This document shows, piece by piece, positions 18,541 through 27,304 of a stretch of 64,000 bases of DNA. The position numbers and the translations under genes are program-made. The notes under the pieces were generated by a model, which was given only the letters and a program-made list of their open reading frames with translations, ran no database searches and had not been told where the DNA came from. The stretch's first letter is position 1, and every line of letters begins with the position of its first letter. This DNA is from Rhodospirillaceae bacterium (lineage in GTDB: Bacteria; Pseudomonadota; Alphaproteobacteria; Reyranellales; Reyranellaceae). The stretch lies in assembly GCA_009772935.1 (NCBI GenBank), contig WOUR01000028.1, positions 1-64,000 on the forward strand, read 5' to 3'.

Positions 18541-19665
18541 CTACAGGGGTGGGATGTCGCCCAGTGCCTGGTCGCTCTCGAACGAGGCGATCCAGGAGTC
18601 CAGGCTCTTGCTCTCGATGGCGCCGCGCAGCCCGCGCATCACGTCCTGGTAGTAATGGAGATTGTGCCAGGTCAGCAGCATCGCGCCGAGGATCTCGTCG
18701 GCGCGGATCAGGTGATGCAGATAGGCGCGGCTGTGGTGTTTGCAGGCGGGGCAGGCGCACTGCTCGTCGATCGGGCGCGGATCGTCGCGATGGCGGGCGT
18801 TGCGCATGTTGAGCTCGCCGCGCCGCGTGAAGGCCTGCGCCGTACGGCCGGCACGCGTGGGCATCACGCAGTCAAACATGTCGATGCCGCGCTTCACCGC
18901 GCCCACGATGTCGCCGGGACGGCCGACGCCCATCAGGTAGCGCGGCCGGTCGGCAGGCAGCATGGGTACCGTATAGTCGAGCGTGCCGAACATCAGCTCC
19001 TGGCCTTCGCCCACGGCGAGGCCGCCGACTGCGTAGCCGTCGAAGCCGATGTCGATCAGCGCCTTGGCGCTTTCCGCGCGCAGCACGGGAAAGGTGCTGC
19101 CCTGGACGATGCCGAACAGGCCGTAGCCCGGGCGATCGACGAAGGCCCTGCGGCCACGCGCGGCCCACTTCATGGAGAGCCGCATCGAGAAGGCGGCTTC
19201 CGGCTCCTCGACTGGCCAGCTCGTGCATTCGTCGAACGACATCGTGATGTCGGCGTCGAGCAGGCGCTGGATGCCGATCGAGCTTTCGGGGGTCAGCCGA
19301 TGCTGCGATCCGTCCTTGGGCGAGCGGAAGGTGACGCCGTCGGGATCGAGCTTGCGCAGCTCCTTGAGCGACATCACCTGGAAGCCGCCGGAATCGGTCA
19401 GGATCGGGCCCGGCCAGTTCATGAACTTGTGCAGGCCGCCAAGCGCTGCGACGCGCTCCGCGCCCGGCCGCAGCATCAGGTGGAAGGTGTTGCCCAGCAC
19501 GATCTCCGCGCCGGTCTCGGCGACGGATTGTGGCAGCATCGCCTTCACCGTGCCCGCCGTGCCGACCGGCATGAAGGCCGGGGTCTCGATGGTCCCGTGC
19601 GCGGTCGTGATGCGGCCGCGGCGGGCCGCGCCGTCGCTGCCCAGCAGCTCGTAGGAAAGGCTCAT
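18541..19665 (-). CDS. tgt: queuine tRNA-ribosyltransferase
   Basis: A 374-residue enzyme exchanging G34 of GUN-anticodon tRNAs for preQ1. It shows [16 protein letters not shown], the substrate Asp in [13 protein letters not shown], the catalytic-Asp region [16 protein letters not shown], and a C-terminal zinc site [16 protein letters not shown]. The ATG at 19665 overlaps the queA stop as ATGA. An open frame continues upstream, but it only mirrors queA. Confidence 0.95.
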   Translation of the reverse strand: MSLSYELLGSDGAARRGRITTAHGTIETPAFMPVGTAGTVKAMLPQSVAETGAEIVLGNTFHLMLRPGAERVAALGGLHKFMNWPGPILTDSGGFQVMSLKELRKLDPDGVTFRSPKDGSQHRLTPESSIGIQRLLDADITMSFDECTSWPVEEPEAAFSMRLSMKWAARGRRAFVDRPGYGLFGIVQGSTFPVLRAESAKALIDIGFDGYAVGGLAVGEGQELMFGTLDYTVPMLPADRPRYLMGVGRPGDIVGAVKRGIDMFDCVMPTRAGRTAQAFTRRGELNMRNARHRDDPRPIDEQCACPACKHHSRAYLHHLIRADEILGAMLLTWHNLHYYQDVMRGLRGAIESKSLDSWIASFESDQALGDIPPL

Positions 19666-20705
19666 CGCCGCAACAGACAACAATCGCCGTAGGAATAGAA
19701 GCGGTATCGCGCTGCGACTGCGTGCTCGTAGGCCTGTTTCATGCGCTCCAGCCCGGCGAAGGCGGAGACCAGCATGAACAGGGTCGAGCGGGGCAGGTGG
19801 AAGTTCGTCAGCAGCAGGTCGACCGCGCGGAACTTGAAGCCCGGCGTGATGAAGATGTCGGTCTCGCCGCTCCACGGCTCGAGGGCGCCATCATGCTCGC
19901 GTGCCACGGTTTCGAGCAGACGCAGCGAGGTCGTGCCGATCGAGACGATGCGGCCGCCCAGGATGCGCGTCGCCTCGACGGCGCGCGCGGTCGCCTCCGA
20001 TACCTCGCCCCACTCCGCGTGCATCGTGTGCGCGTCGGTGTCGTCGACCCTCACCGGCTGGAAGGTGCCCGCGCCGACATGCAGCGTGACGCCCGCCGTG
20101 GTGATGCCGCTGTCGGCGAGCGCCGCCATCAGCTCGGGCGTGAAATGCAGCCCGGCGGTGGGGGCGGCGACGGAGCCGTCGTGCCTGGCGAACAGCGTCT
20201 GGTAGTCCTTCCGATCCTGCGCGTCGGCGGTGCCGCCGCGAATGTAGGGAGGCAGAGGTACCGTGCCTTCCTGCTCCAGGGCCGTGAGAAAGGCGTGACC
20301 CTCCTGGTCGAAGGCCAGCACCAGCGAGCCGTCCTCGTCCTTGGATTCGACGCGGGCGCGCAGGCCCGGGAAGACCAGCGCATCACCCGGCTTCAGACGC
20401 TTTCCCGGGCGGGCGAAGGCGCGCCAGCGCCGGTTGCCGAGATCGCGGATCAACAGCGCCTCGACCGCCACGTCCTGGCGTATGCCCTGGCCCGGCCGCA
20501 CGCCCTTAAGGCGCGCAGGGATGACCCTGGTGTCGTTGAAGACCAGCAGGTCGCCGCGGCGCAGGAGGCCGGGCAGCGACCGCACGGTGCGGTCGTGCAG
20601 CGTCTCGCCGGTGACGTCGAGCAGGCGCGCGGAGTCGCGCGGGGAGACAGGCCGCTGGGCGATCAGTTCGTCCGGCAGCTCGAAATCGAAAAGGTCGACG
20701 CGCAT
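19662..20705 (-). CDS. queA: S-adenosylmethionine:tRNA ribosyltransferase-isomerase
   Basis: A 347-residue enzyme that adds the epoxycyclopentane ring from SAM to preQ1 in tRNA. It opens with [27 protein letters not shown] and has [31 protein letters not shown] and [14 protein letters not shown] lie in the middle, and [19 protein letters not shown] near the end. It is coupled to tgt downstream, the usual queuosine pair. The other queuosine genes are not in the window. Confidence 0.95.
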   Translation of the reverse strand: MRVDLFDFELPDELIAQRPVSPRDSARLLDVTGETLHDRTVRSLPGLLRRGDLLVFNDTRVIPARLKGVRPGQGIRQDVAVEALLIRDLGNRRWRAFARPGKRLKPGDALVFPGLRARVESKDEDGSLVLAFDQEGHAFLTALEQEGTVPLPPYIRGGTADAQDRKDYQTLFARHDGSVAAPTAGLHFTPELMAALADSGITTAGVTLHVGAGTFQPVRVDDTDAHTMHAEWGEVSEATARAVEATRILGGRIVSIGTTSLRLLETVAREHDGALEPWSGETDIFITPGFKFRAVDLLLTNFHLPRSTLFMLVSAFAGLERMKQAYEHAVAARYRFYSYGDCCLLRR

Positions 20706-20725
20706 TTAGGGGAGGGTAGCTTTCA

Positions 20726-21853
20726 TCAGGTCTGACCGATGTCCATCACCACGCCGTCCGTGTCGTCGGCTGGAGGCAGGGTGTTGAGATCGGCCAGGGC
20801 CACGAAGCGGTGCACGCCGTCGACCACGACGCGCTTCACCCGTGCGCGCGTCTCCAGGCAATGGAGATGCGCCAGCGTCTCGCCGAAGGCGAAGACGATC
20901 TGGTTGTTGTCTAGATGGCGCGGGAACAGGACCGGCACCATGTCCCAGCCGGTCGCGCCCTCCGGTCCCCGGGCGGCGATCGCCCGCTCCATGTCGTTCA
21001 GCCGCGCATCGTGATGGGCGACCAGCTGGTCGAGGCGGGTGTGCAGGCCGATGAAGGGGAAGCCGTGGCTCGGCAGGACCAGCGCGTCGGCCGGCAGGCG
21101 GCGGAAGCGCGAGAAGCCGTCGAGGAACCAGGTCAGCGCATCGGCCAGCGGCTCGTTGGGCCACACCCCGACATTGGTGCTGATCTTGGGCAGCACCTGG
21201 TCTCCCGCGATCATCACGTTGAGCTCGGGACACCACAGCGAGGCATGCTCGGGCGCGTGGCCGCGGCCGACGATGACGTCCCAGCGATGGCCGCCGATGG
21301 TGATCGGGTGCGCATGGATCATGCGGCGGAAGGCGGTCGGCAGCGGCACGACGCCCTTGGCATAGCCGCCCTTGTGGCGGTGGAAGTTGGGGATGCGATC
21401 GGCCGGTACGCCGTTGCGCGCGACGTGGGCGGCGCGCGTCTCCTCGCTCTCGACGAAGTCGTTGCGCGCGGCCTGGGCGCTCATGTACTCGCCCAACGTC
21501 ATGTAGAGCGGCGCGTTCCACTTCTCGCACAGCCAGCCGGCGAGGCCGATATGGTCGGGATGGAGATGCGTGCCGATCACGCGCACAACCGGTTTGCCGC
21601 CCAGCTTCTCGGCGAAGATCTTCTCCCACAGCGTTCGCGTGTCCTGCGAATTGATCCCGGTATCGACGATCGTCCAGCCGTCCTTCTCCTCGATCAGCCA
21701 CAGGTTGATGTGGTTGAGCTGGAACGGCAGCGGCATGCGCAGCCAGTGGATGCCGGGGGCGACGTTCTTGATATCGCCGGGTTCCGGCACGTCGCCGCAG
21801 GGAAAACGAAGCTGGGCCAGCAGGCGCTGGGACTCGGAGAGGGCGTCAGGCAT
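20726..21853 (-). CDS. MBL-fold metallohydrolase
   Basis: A 375-residue metallo-beta-lactamase-fold enzyme. The dinuclear metal motif is GTHLHPDHIGLAGWL near residue 96. Further ligands are probably VGRGHAPEHASLW (His), MIAGDQVLP (Asp) and LPSHGFPF (His). The large C-terminal helical part resembles glyoxalase II/LACTB2-like hydrolases. The physiological ester or thioester is not identifiable. It ends 20 bp before queA and could be co-transcribed with queA-tgt-pncA. Confidence 0.88.
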   Translation of the reverse strand: MPDALSESQRLLAQLRFPCGDVPEPGDIKNVAPGIHWLRMPLPFQLNHINLWLIEEKDGWTIVDTGINSQDTRTLWEKIFAEKLGGKPVVRVIGTHLHPDHIGLAGWLCEKWNAPLYMTLGEYMSAQAARNDFVESEETRAAHVARNGVPADRIPNFHRHKGGYAKGVVPLPTAFRRMIHAHPITIGGHRWDVIVGRGHAPEHASLWCPELNVMIAGDQVLPKISTNVGVWPNEPLADALTWFLDGFSRFRRLPADALVLPSHGFPFIGLHTRLDQLVAHHDARLNDMERAIAARGPEGATGWDMVPVLFPRHLDNNQIVFAFGETLAHLHCLETRARVKRVVVDGVHRFVALADLNTLPPADDTDGVVMDIGQT

Positions 21854-21910
21854 GAAACGAAACTAGATGATTCTCCCGTCCCCGTCTCCGGGGGAGGGCG
21901 CATGCCAGCC

Positions 21911-23191
21911 TTACGGGGCCTTGAGCGCCCGCCAGGCGATGTCCTTGCGGTAGAAGCCCTCGGGCCAGTCGATCAGGGCGACGGCGCGGTAGGCGCGGGC
22001 GCGGGCTTCCTCGACGGTGGGGGCCATGGCGCTGACGTTGAGGACCCTGCCGCCATTGGCGAGGATCTTGCCGTCCGGGCCGGCCTTGGTGCCGGCGTGG
22101 AAAATCTGCACGCCCTCGACCCGGGCGGCCGCAGGGAGCCCGCGGATCTCGCTGCCCTTGGGATACGAGTCGGGATAGCCCTTCGTCGCCATGATCACGG
22201 TGACGGCGGCGTCCGGCGACCAGCGCAGGTCGAGATGCTTCAGCCCGCCCTCGGCGCTGGCCAGCAGCGCCGGCACGAGGTCGGACTTCAGCCGCATCAT
22301 CAGGACCTGGGTCTCGGGATCGCCGAAGCGGCAGTTGTACTCGACCAGCCGCGGCCCCTTGGCGTCGATCATCAGGCCGGCATAGAGCACGCCCCTGAAC
22401 GGCGTGCCGGCCTTGGCCAGCGCCCGCACCGTCGGCAGCACGATCTCGTCCATGGTGCGCTGCTGCATGGCGGCGTCGAAGACCGGGGCGGGCGAGTAGG
22501 CGCCCATGCCGCCGGTGTTCGGGCCCGTGTCGCCATCGAAGGCGCGCTTGTGGTCCTGCGCGCCGACCAGCGGCAGCACATGCTCGCCGTCGGTCAGGGC
22601 GAAGAAGCTCGCCTCCTCGCCCTGCATGAACTCCTCGATCACCACCGAGGCACCGGCAGCGCCGAAGCGGTTGCCCGAGAGCATGTCGCGCACCGCCTCG
22701 ACCCCCTGCTCGACCGTCTCGGCGATGATAACGCCCTTGCCGGCCGCGAGCCCGTCGGCCTTGATGACGATCGGCAGGCCCTGCGCGCGAATATACGCCT
22801 CGGCCGGCGCCACCTCGGTGAAGCGCTCGTAGGCAGCGGTCGGGATGTTGTTGGCGCGGCAGAGTTCCTTGGTGAAGCTCTTGGAGCCCTCGATGCGGGC
22901 GGCGGCCTTGGAGGGGCCCCAGGCCCTGATGCCGGCCTCGGCGAAGGCGTCGGCCATGCCGGCAACCAGCGGCGCATCGGGCGCAATCACCACGAAGTCG
23001 ATCTTCAGGCGCTGCGCCAGCGCCACCTGGCCCGGGATGTCCTCGGCCCCGACTTCCTCAACGCATTCGGCAACCTGCGCGATGCCGGCATTGCCCGGCG
23101 CACAGTAGAGCTTCGTGCAGAGCGGAGAGGCCGAAATCGCCCAGCACAGGGCATGTTCGCGGCCGCCGCCGCCCACCACGAGGATTCGCAT
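21911..23191 (-). CDS. purD: phosphoribosylamine--glycine ligase
   Basis: A 426-residue ATP-grasp enzyme, the second step of purine synthesis. The N-terminal loop VVGGGGREHALCW is at residues 5-17. The ATP-grasp region has IVIKADGLAAGKGVIIAET, the metal and substrate segment DHKRAFDGDTGPNTGGMGAYSPAPV, and LVEYNCRFGDPETQ. The length is typical. It is divergent from xseA with 56 bp between the starts, as seen in other alphaproteobacteria. Confidence 0.96.
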   Translation of the reverse strand: MRILVVGGGGREHALCWAISASPLCTKLYCAPGNAGIAQVAECVEEVGAEDIPGQVALAQRLKIDFVVIAPDAPLVAGMADAFAEAGIRAWGPSKAAARIEGSKSFTKELCRANNIPTAAYERFTEVAPAEAYIRAQGLPIVIKADGLAAGKGVIIAETVEQGVEAVRDMLSGNRFGAAGASVVIEEFMQGEEASFFALTDGEHVLPLVGAQDHKRAFDGDTGPNTGGMGAYSPAPVFDAAMQQRTMDEIVLPTVRALAKAGTPFRGVLYAGLMIDAKGPRLVEYNCRFGDPETQVLMMRLKSDLVPALLASAEGGLKHLDLRWSPDAAVTVIMATKGYPDSYPKGSEIRGLPAAARVEGVQIFHAGTKAGPDGKILANGGRVLNVSAMAPTVEEARARAYRAVALIDWPEGFYRKDIAWRALKAP

Positions 23192-23247
23192 GGCGAGGCT
23201 TTGACCACAGTTTGCGCCGGGGGCACAAGCGGCTAGGTTCGGCCGAC

Positions 23248-24768
23248 ATGGATAACCTCGACGCCCCCGCCGCCCCGAGCAACGTCCCGGAATTCTCGGT
23301 TTCCGAGCTGTCCTTCGCCCTGAAGCGAGAGATCGAGAGCTCGTTCCCGCGGGTGCGCGTGCGCGGCGAGATCAGCCAGCCCTCGTTTCCGCGCTCGGGC
23401 CACTGCTACTTCCGCCTCAAGGATGAGAATGCGGTGATCGACGGCGTCTGCTGGAAGGGCTCGATCCCGCGGCTGGGCATCAAGATCGAGGAGGGGCTGG
23501 AGGTCATCGCCACCGGCAAGCTCACCACCTATGCCGGCTCCTCGCGCTACCAGATCATCGTCGACCGGCTGGAACTGGCCGGCGAAGGCGCGCTGCTGAA
23601 GCTGCTGGAGGACCGGCGCAAGAAGCTGCAGGCCGAGGGCCTGTTCGATCCGAGCGCCAAGCGCCCGCTGCCCTACCTGCCGCAGGTGGTGGGTGTCGTG
23701 ACCTCGCCCTCGGGCGCCGTCATCCGCGACATCCTGCATCGCCTCGGCGACCGCTTCCCCTGCCACGTGCTGGTCTGGCCGGTGGCCGTGCAGGGCGAGA
23801 AGGCGGCGGACGAGGTGGCCCGTGCCATTGCCGGGTTCAACGGCCTGCCGGAAAACGGTCCCGTGCCGCGGCCCGACGTTCTGATCGTGGCGCGTGGCGG
23901 CGGCTCGCTGGAGGACCTGTGGGCGTTCAATGAGGAGATCGTGGTGCGTGCCGCTGCGGACTCGGCCATCCCGCTGATCTCCGCCGTCGGCCACGAGACC
24001 GACACGACCCTGATCGACTTTGCCTCCGACCGCCGTGCGCCCACGCCGACCGCCGCCGCCGAGATGGCGGTGCCGGTGCGCGCCGACCTGATCACCGAGA
24101 CGCTCGACTACGCCAAGCGGCTGGTCGGCGGCATGACGCGCCTGCTGCGCGAGCAGTCGATGCAACTGGCCGGCCTCGCCCGCGGCCTCGGCGATCCGCG
24201 CCGGCTGATCGAGGAGCGCCAGCAGCGGGTCGACGTGAGCGGCGAGCGGCTGGCGCAGGCGGCGCGCCAGCTCGTCGAGCGACGCGCACATCAGCTCTCG
24301 GCCGCGCGGCTCGTGAGCCCGCAGGCGGTGATCGGCGCCAAGGAACAGGCGCTGGCTGCCGAGGGCCGCGCGCTCACGCGCGCCGTCGACCGCTTCAAGA
24401 GCGACGCGCTGCAGAAGTACGCCCGTGCCTTCGACCGGCTCGACCAGCTGGGCGACCGCCTGAAGCGCCACGGCAACGATCTCCTGCTGAACGGCCAGCG
24501 CCAGGTCGACCATGCCGCGAAATTGCTCGAGAGCTACTCCTTCCACTCCGTCCTGAACCGTGGCTTCGCCCTGGTGCGTGACCAGGACGGCCAACCCGTC
24601 CTCGCCGCCGCCGGTACCAGCACCGGCCAGACGATCAGCATCGAATTCAACGACGGCCGAGTGGGCGCCCGTGTGACCGAGGGCGCAGGCACGCCGAAGC
24701 CAGCGACTGCTCCACCTGCGCCGATCAAGCGGCGCGACAGTGGTGGCAACCAAGGATCGTTGCTGTGA
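23248..24768 (+). CDS. xseA: exodeoxyribonuclease VII large subunit
   Basis: A 506-residue subunit. The N-terminal OB-fold has FSVSELSFALKREIESSFPRV and SGHCYFRLKDENAVIDGVCW, up to about residue 110. The catalytic domain has VGVVTSPSGAVIRDILHRL, VARGGGSLEDLWAFNEE, and ISAVGHETDTTLIDFASDRRAPTPTAAAE. A coiled-coil-rich C-terminal half is followed by SVLNRGFALV. It degrades single-stranded DNA together with XseB, which is not adjacent. ATG 23248 was chosen by alignment to the family N-terminus. Confidence 0.95.
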   Translation: MDNLDAPAAPSNVPEFSVSELSFALKREIESSFPRVRVRGEISQPSFPRSGHCYFRLKDENAVIDGVCWKGSIPRLGIKIEEGLEVIATGKLTTYAGSSRYQIIVDRLELAGEGALLKLLEDRRKKLQAEGLFDPSAKRPLPYLPQVVGVVTSPSGAVIRDILHRLGDRFPCHVLVWPVAVQGEKAADEVARAIAGFNGLPENGPVPRPDVLIVARGGGSLEDLWAFNEEIVVRAAADSAIPLISAVGHETDTTLIDFASDRRAPTPTAAAEMAVPVRADLITETLDYAKRLVGGMTRLLREQSMQLAGLARGLGDPRRLIEERQQRVDVSGERLAQAARQLVERRAHQLSAARLVSPQAVIGAKEQALAAEGRALTRAVDRFKSDALQKYARAFDRLDQLGDRLKRHGNDLLLNGQRQVDHAAKLLESYSFHSVLNRGFALVRDQDGQPVLAAAGTSTGQTISIEFNDGRVGARVTEGAGTPKPATAPPAPIKRRDSGGNQGSLL

Positions 24769-24794
24769 GGCTCTGGCCTCGATGAAATGAAAAC

Positions 24795-24871
24795 TGTCAT
24801 CCCGAGCACAGCAAGGGATCCTTCTCATGTCCCTGAAAGACAAGGATCCCTCGCTGTGCTCGGGGATGACA
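24795..24871. repeat. REP/MITE-like hairpin between xseA and the rraA-like gene
   Basis: Two 29-30 base arms, 24795-24823 and 24842-24871, are complementary except for one bulge and one mismatch. The outer end reads TGTCATCCC/GGGGATGACA and the inner end GGGATCCTT/AAGGATCCC. The loop is 18 bases. The type 'TCATCCCGAGC...GGGATC' is familiar from dispersed bacterial palindromes. No second copy was found in this window. Confidence 0.8.
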
Positions 24872-24891
24872 CGAATAGAGGGGGAAGCACT

Positions 24892-25626
24892 ATGAGTAGC
24901 AGCGGACCGCTGTCGGCCGAGACGATCCGCAACTTCATGTATGCGAGCACGGCGACCGTCTCGATGCAGATGCTGAAGCGCGGGTTTCGCAATGTCGCGG
25001 TGAACGGAGTGAAGCCGCTTAATCCGGCGGCGGCGCGGATCGTGGGACCGGCTTATACGCTGCGCTACATCCCGAGCCGCGAGGATATCGACAAGGCGCC
25101 GAGCCCCAGCGATCCACCGAACGCGCAGCGCACGGCAATCGAGGAATCGCCCACGGGCTCGGTGCTGGTGATCGGGACCGAGGGCAATACGCAGTCCGGC
25201 ACCCTGGGGGACATCCTGGCGCTGCGCCTCAAGGTGCGCGGCCTCGCGGGCGTGCTGAGCGATGGGGCGATGCGCGATTCTCCGGTGATCGGCAAGTTCG
25301 ACTTCCCCGTTTATTGCCGTGCCGCCGCGGCGCCGCCCAGCATGGCCAATCTGCGGCCCGTCGAGGTGCAGGTGCCGCTGGGCATCTGCGGGGTCCCCGT
25401 CTATCCCGGCGACGTCATCGTGGCCGACGAGGACGGCGCCATCGTCGTGCCCCGGCATCTCGCCGACGAGGTGGCGCGCGATTCGTTTGAGCAGGAGAGG
25501 CTGGAAAAGTTCGTCGCCATCAGGGTGGGGCAGGGCCATCCGATCTCCGGCACCTATCCGCCGAACGACGAGACGAAGAAACTCTATCAGGCGTGGATCA
25601 AGGCCGGTGAGCCTGCCGGCGGGTGA
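24892..25626 (+). CDS. RraA family protein (HMG/CHA aldolase-like)
   Basis: A 244-residue RraA-fold protein. The divalent-metal and substrate loop is GTLGDILALRLKVRGLAGVLSDGAMRD near residues 105-130, with the Asp-Gly-x-x-Arg-Asp pattern of 4-hydroxy-4-methyl-2-oxoglutarate aldolases. GVPVYPGDVIVADEDGAIVVPRHLA is also typical. It probably acts on a 2-oxo acid rather than on RNase E, because true RraA is shorter. ATG 24892 follows GAGGGGGAAG; the frame upstream only crosses the hairpin repeat. Confidence 0.88.
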   Translation: MSSSGPLSAETIRNFMYASTATVSMQMLKRGFRNVAVNGVKPLNPAAARIVGPAYTLRYIPSREDIDKAPSPSDPPNAQRTAIEESPTGSVLVIGTEGNTQSGTLGDILALRLKVRGLAGVLSDGAMRDSPVIGKFDFPVYCRAAAAPPSMANLRPVEVQVPLGICGVPVYPGDVIVADEDGAIVVPRHLADEVARDSFEQERLEKFVAIRVGQGHPISGTYPPNDETKKLYQAWIKAGEPAGG

Positions 25627-25637
25627 GGAGGTCGTAC

Positions 25638-26072
25638 ATGCGTGTTTCATCGATCGCCGTGCTGCTGATGCTCGGCCTTGCCGCCTGCGAAGGATCGAAC
25701 GTGGCGATGGCGCCGCCGGGTCAGGACATCGCTGGCAAACAGTTCGGGCCGCCGCCGCCCGGCATGGGCGCGGTCTATTTCTTCAATCCGTCGACGGCCA
25801 GTCCGGTGCTCAACGTCACGGCCAACGGCCAGGAGATCGGGCGTCTCGGCACCCAGACCTGGATGCGCACGGAACTGGCGTCCGGACCCTACACGATGCG
25901 CTGCCGCGGCGGCAGCTCGGCCAACGCGATGAACATGACCATCGCGCCCGGCGACATTCGCTATGTCGACGTGCAGATGCTGCCTGGACAGTATGTCTGC
26001 ACGATTCGCGAGACTGACCCGGGCTCGGGTCAGGCGGGCGTGATGAGCGGCAGCCGCGCGGCGCAGTACTAG
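25638..26072 (+). CDS. putative lipoprotein, DUF2846-like
   Basis: A 144-residue protein with a lipoprotein signal, IAVLLMLGLAAC, the lipidated Cys being residue 17. The mature part has GAVYFFNPSTASPVLNVTANG and a C-terminal APGDIRYVDVQMLPGQYVC, the beta-rich pattern of DUF2846-type proteins. It is expected on the outer or inner membrane facing the periplasm. A GAGGAGG ribosome site precedes ATG 25638. It converges on the RidA gene with overlapping ends. Function unknown. Confidence 0.82.
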   Translation: MRVSSIAVLLMLGLAACEGSNVAMAPPGQDIAGKQFGPPPPGMGAVYFFNPSTASPVLNVTANGQEIGRLGTQTWMRTELASGPYTMRCRGGSSANAMNMTIAPGDIRYVDVQMLPGQYVCTIRETDPGSGQAGVMSGSRAAQY

Positions 26073-26473
26073 GCCGCTGCGCCCGGGATGCGCGCGATGA
26101 CCTTGATCTCGAAGTCGAAGCCCGCGAGCCAGGTGACGCCGACCGCCGTCCAGTTCGGATAGGGCGCCTCGCCAATTTCCTCGCCGCGCACCTTCATCAC
26201 CGTCTCGATCTGCGCCTCGGGGTCGGTGTGGAACGAGGTGACGTCCACCACGTCGTGGAAGGTGCAGCCAGCGGCCGCCAGCACCGCACGCAGGTTGGCA
26301 AAGGCGCGTCGGACCTGATCCTCGAACACCGGCTCGGGCGAGCCGTCGTCGCGGCTGCCGACCTGGCCCGACACGAACAGGAGATCGCCGGAACGAATCG
26401 CCGGTGAATATTTGTGAGCGTCGTACAGCGCATGCCGGCCGTTCGCCGGAAAGACAGCGTCGCGTTTGGCCAT
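26069..26473 (-). CDS. RidA family protein
   Basis: A 134-residue YjgF/YER057c/UK114-fold protein. LFVSGQVGSRDDGSP, VRRAFANLRAVLAAAGCTFHDVVDVTSFHTD and PNWTAVGVTWLAGFDFEIKVIARIP follow the family order. The canonical catalytic Arg of archetypal RidA (R-x-x-x-E near residue 105) is not obvious, so it may belong to a non-deaminase subgroup. It overlaps the lipoprotein gene 3' end by 4 bp and lies 19 bp downstream of the VOC gene. Confidence 0.9.
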   Translation of the reverse strand: MAKRDAVFPANGRHALYDAHKYSPAIRSGDLLFVSGQVGSRDDGSPEPVFEDQVRRAFANLRAVLAAAGCTFHDVVDVTSFHTDPEAQIETVMKVRGEEIGEAPYPNWTAVGVTWLAGFDFEIKVIARIPGAAA

Positions 26474-26492
26474 GTGAAAAATCCTTGTGATG

Positions 26493-26873
26493 CTAACCCG
26501 GATGGTCGCCGTAGGGTCTGGTGATGAGCTCGAGCATGTGGCCGTCGGGATCCTCGAAATAGACGCCGTGGCCGCCGTAGAGATGGTTGATCTCGCCCGG
26601 GCCGCTCTTGTCGGGATGGGCGTAGTAGGGGATGCCGGCCTCGCGGATGCGCGCGAACGAGGCGTCGAATTCCGCGTCGTCGACGAGGAAGGCATAGTGC
26701 GTCGGGCTGGGATGGGGTGTGCCGATGAAATCGAGCGTGACGCCGTTCGTCATCTGCACCGGGCGGAACGGGCCCCATTGCGGGCCGGCTTCGATGCCCA
26801 GGATGCCGGCCAGGAACTCGGCCGAGGCATCCTTGTCCTTCACATGGACGATCAGGTGATTGAGGGCTGCCAT
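26493..26873 (-). CDS. VOC family protein (glyoxalase/dioxygenase fold)
   Basis: A 126-residue vicinal-oxygen-chelate protein. A likely metal ligand His6 is in LNHLIVHVKD. His is also found in HPSPTHYAFLVDD, and a C-terminal Glu in VYFEDPDGHMLELITRPYG. It is probably a dimeric lyase, dioxygenase or resistance protein; the substrate is unknown. It is transcribed with the downstream RidA gene. Confidence 0.9.
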   Translation of the reverse strand: MAALNHLIVHVKDKDASAEFLAGILGIEAGPQWGPFRPVQMTNGVTLDFIGTPHPSPTHYAFLVDDAEFDASFARIREAGIPYYAHPDKSGPGEINHLYGGHGVYFEDPDGHMLELITRPYGDHPG

Positions 26874-26955
26874 CGAAGTCTCCTGCGGGCTGGCCTCAAC
26901 GTAAGCAGGCCGCGGATGACTTCAACCGGTTACGCTCCGGTGAGCGGCGGGAGGA

Positions 26956-27216
26956 TCAGCCGCCGCCCTTCTCGCAGACGAAGGCCTTGAAGGTGATGAT
27001 GTCGCTGGGGACGCCCTTCTTCTTGCAGTAGTCCTCGAATTCCTGCGGCGTCACCGGCACCATCTTGATGGAGTGACGGCGGCTGCGCCAATCGGACATG
27101 CGGCTCATCTCCTTCAGGTGCCAGTCGGCATAGGAGCTGAGCGGATAGTGCTTCACGGTGCGCTGCAGCACCTCGTGGTCGGATGCGGTCACCTTGGCGA
27201 AGTACTGGATAGCCAT
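26956..27216 (-). CDS. conserved hypothetical protein, 86 aa
   Basis: A small soluble protein opening AIQYFAKVTASDHEVLQRTV, with FEDYCKKKGVPSDIITFKAFVCEKGGG at the end. It has two Cys, no signal peptide and no membrane helix. The frame has good codon bias and its start is isolated from other frames, which supports a real gene. I do not recognise the family. It is upstream of the VOC gene on the same strand, with an 82-bp gap. Confidence 0.7.
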   Translation of the reverse strand: MAIQYFAKVTASDHEVLQRTVKHYPLSSYADWHLKEMSRMSDWRSRRHSIKMVPVTPQEFEDYCKKKGVPSDIITFKAFVCEKGGG

Positions 27217-27304
27217 GCCGGTCTGCCTTCAGGAATGCGGACGCCGCATCTACCCTTCCTCGGGGGTGGGCCGCAACCCACAATGATCCGGCCGCGGAAT
27301 GACG

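Noticed and set aside
20915..23236. A 773-codon plus-strand open frame opposite the MBL gene and purD
   Set aside because: It mirrors two well-defined minus-strand genes and shows no motif.
23233..25650. An 805-codon minus-strand open frame opposite xseA and the rraA-like gene
   Set aside because: It is rich in Arg, His and Asp as expected from GC-biased antisense. Both plus-strand genes carry clear family motifs.
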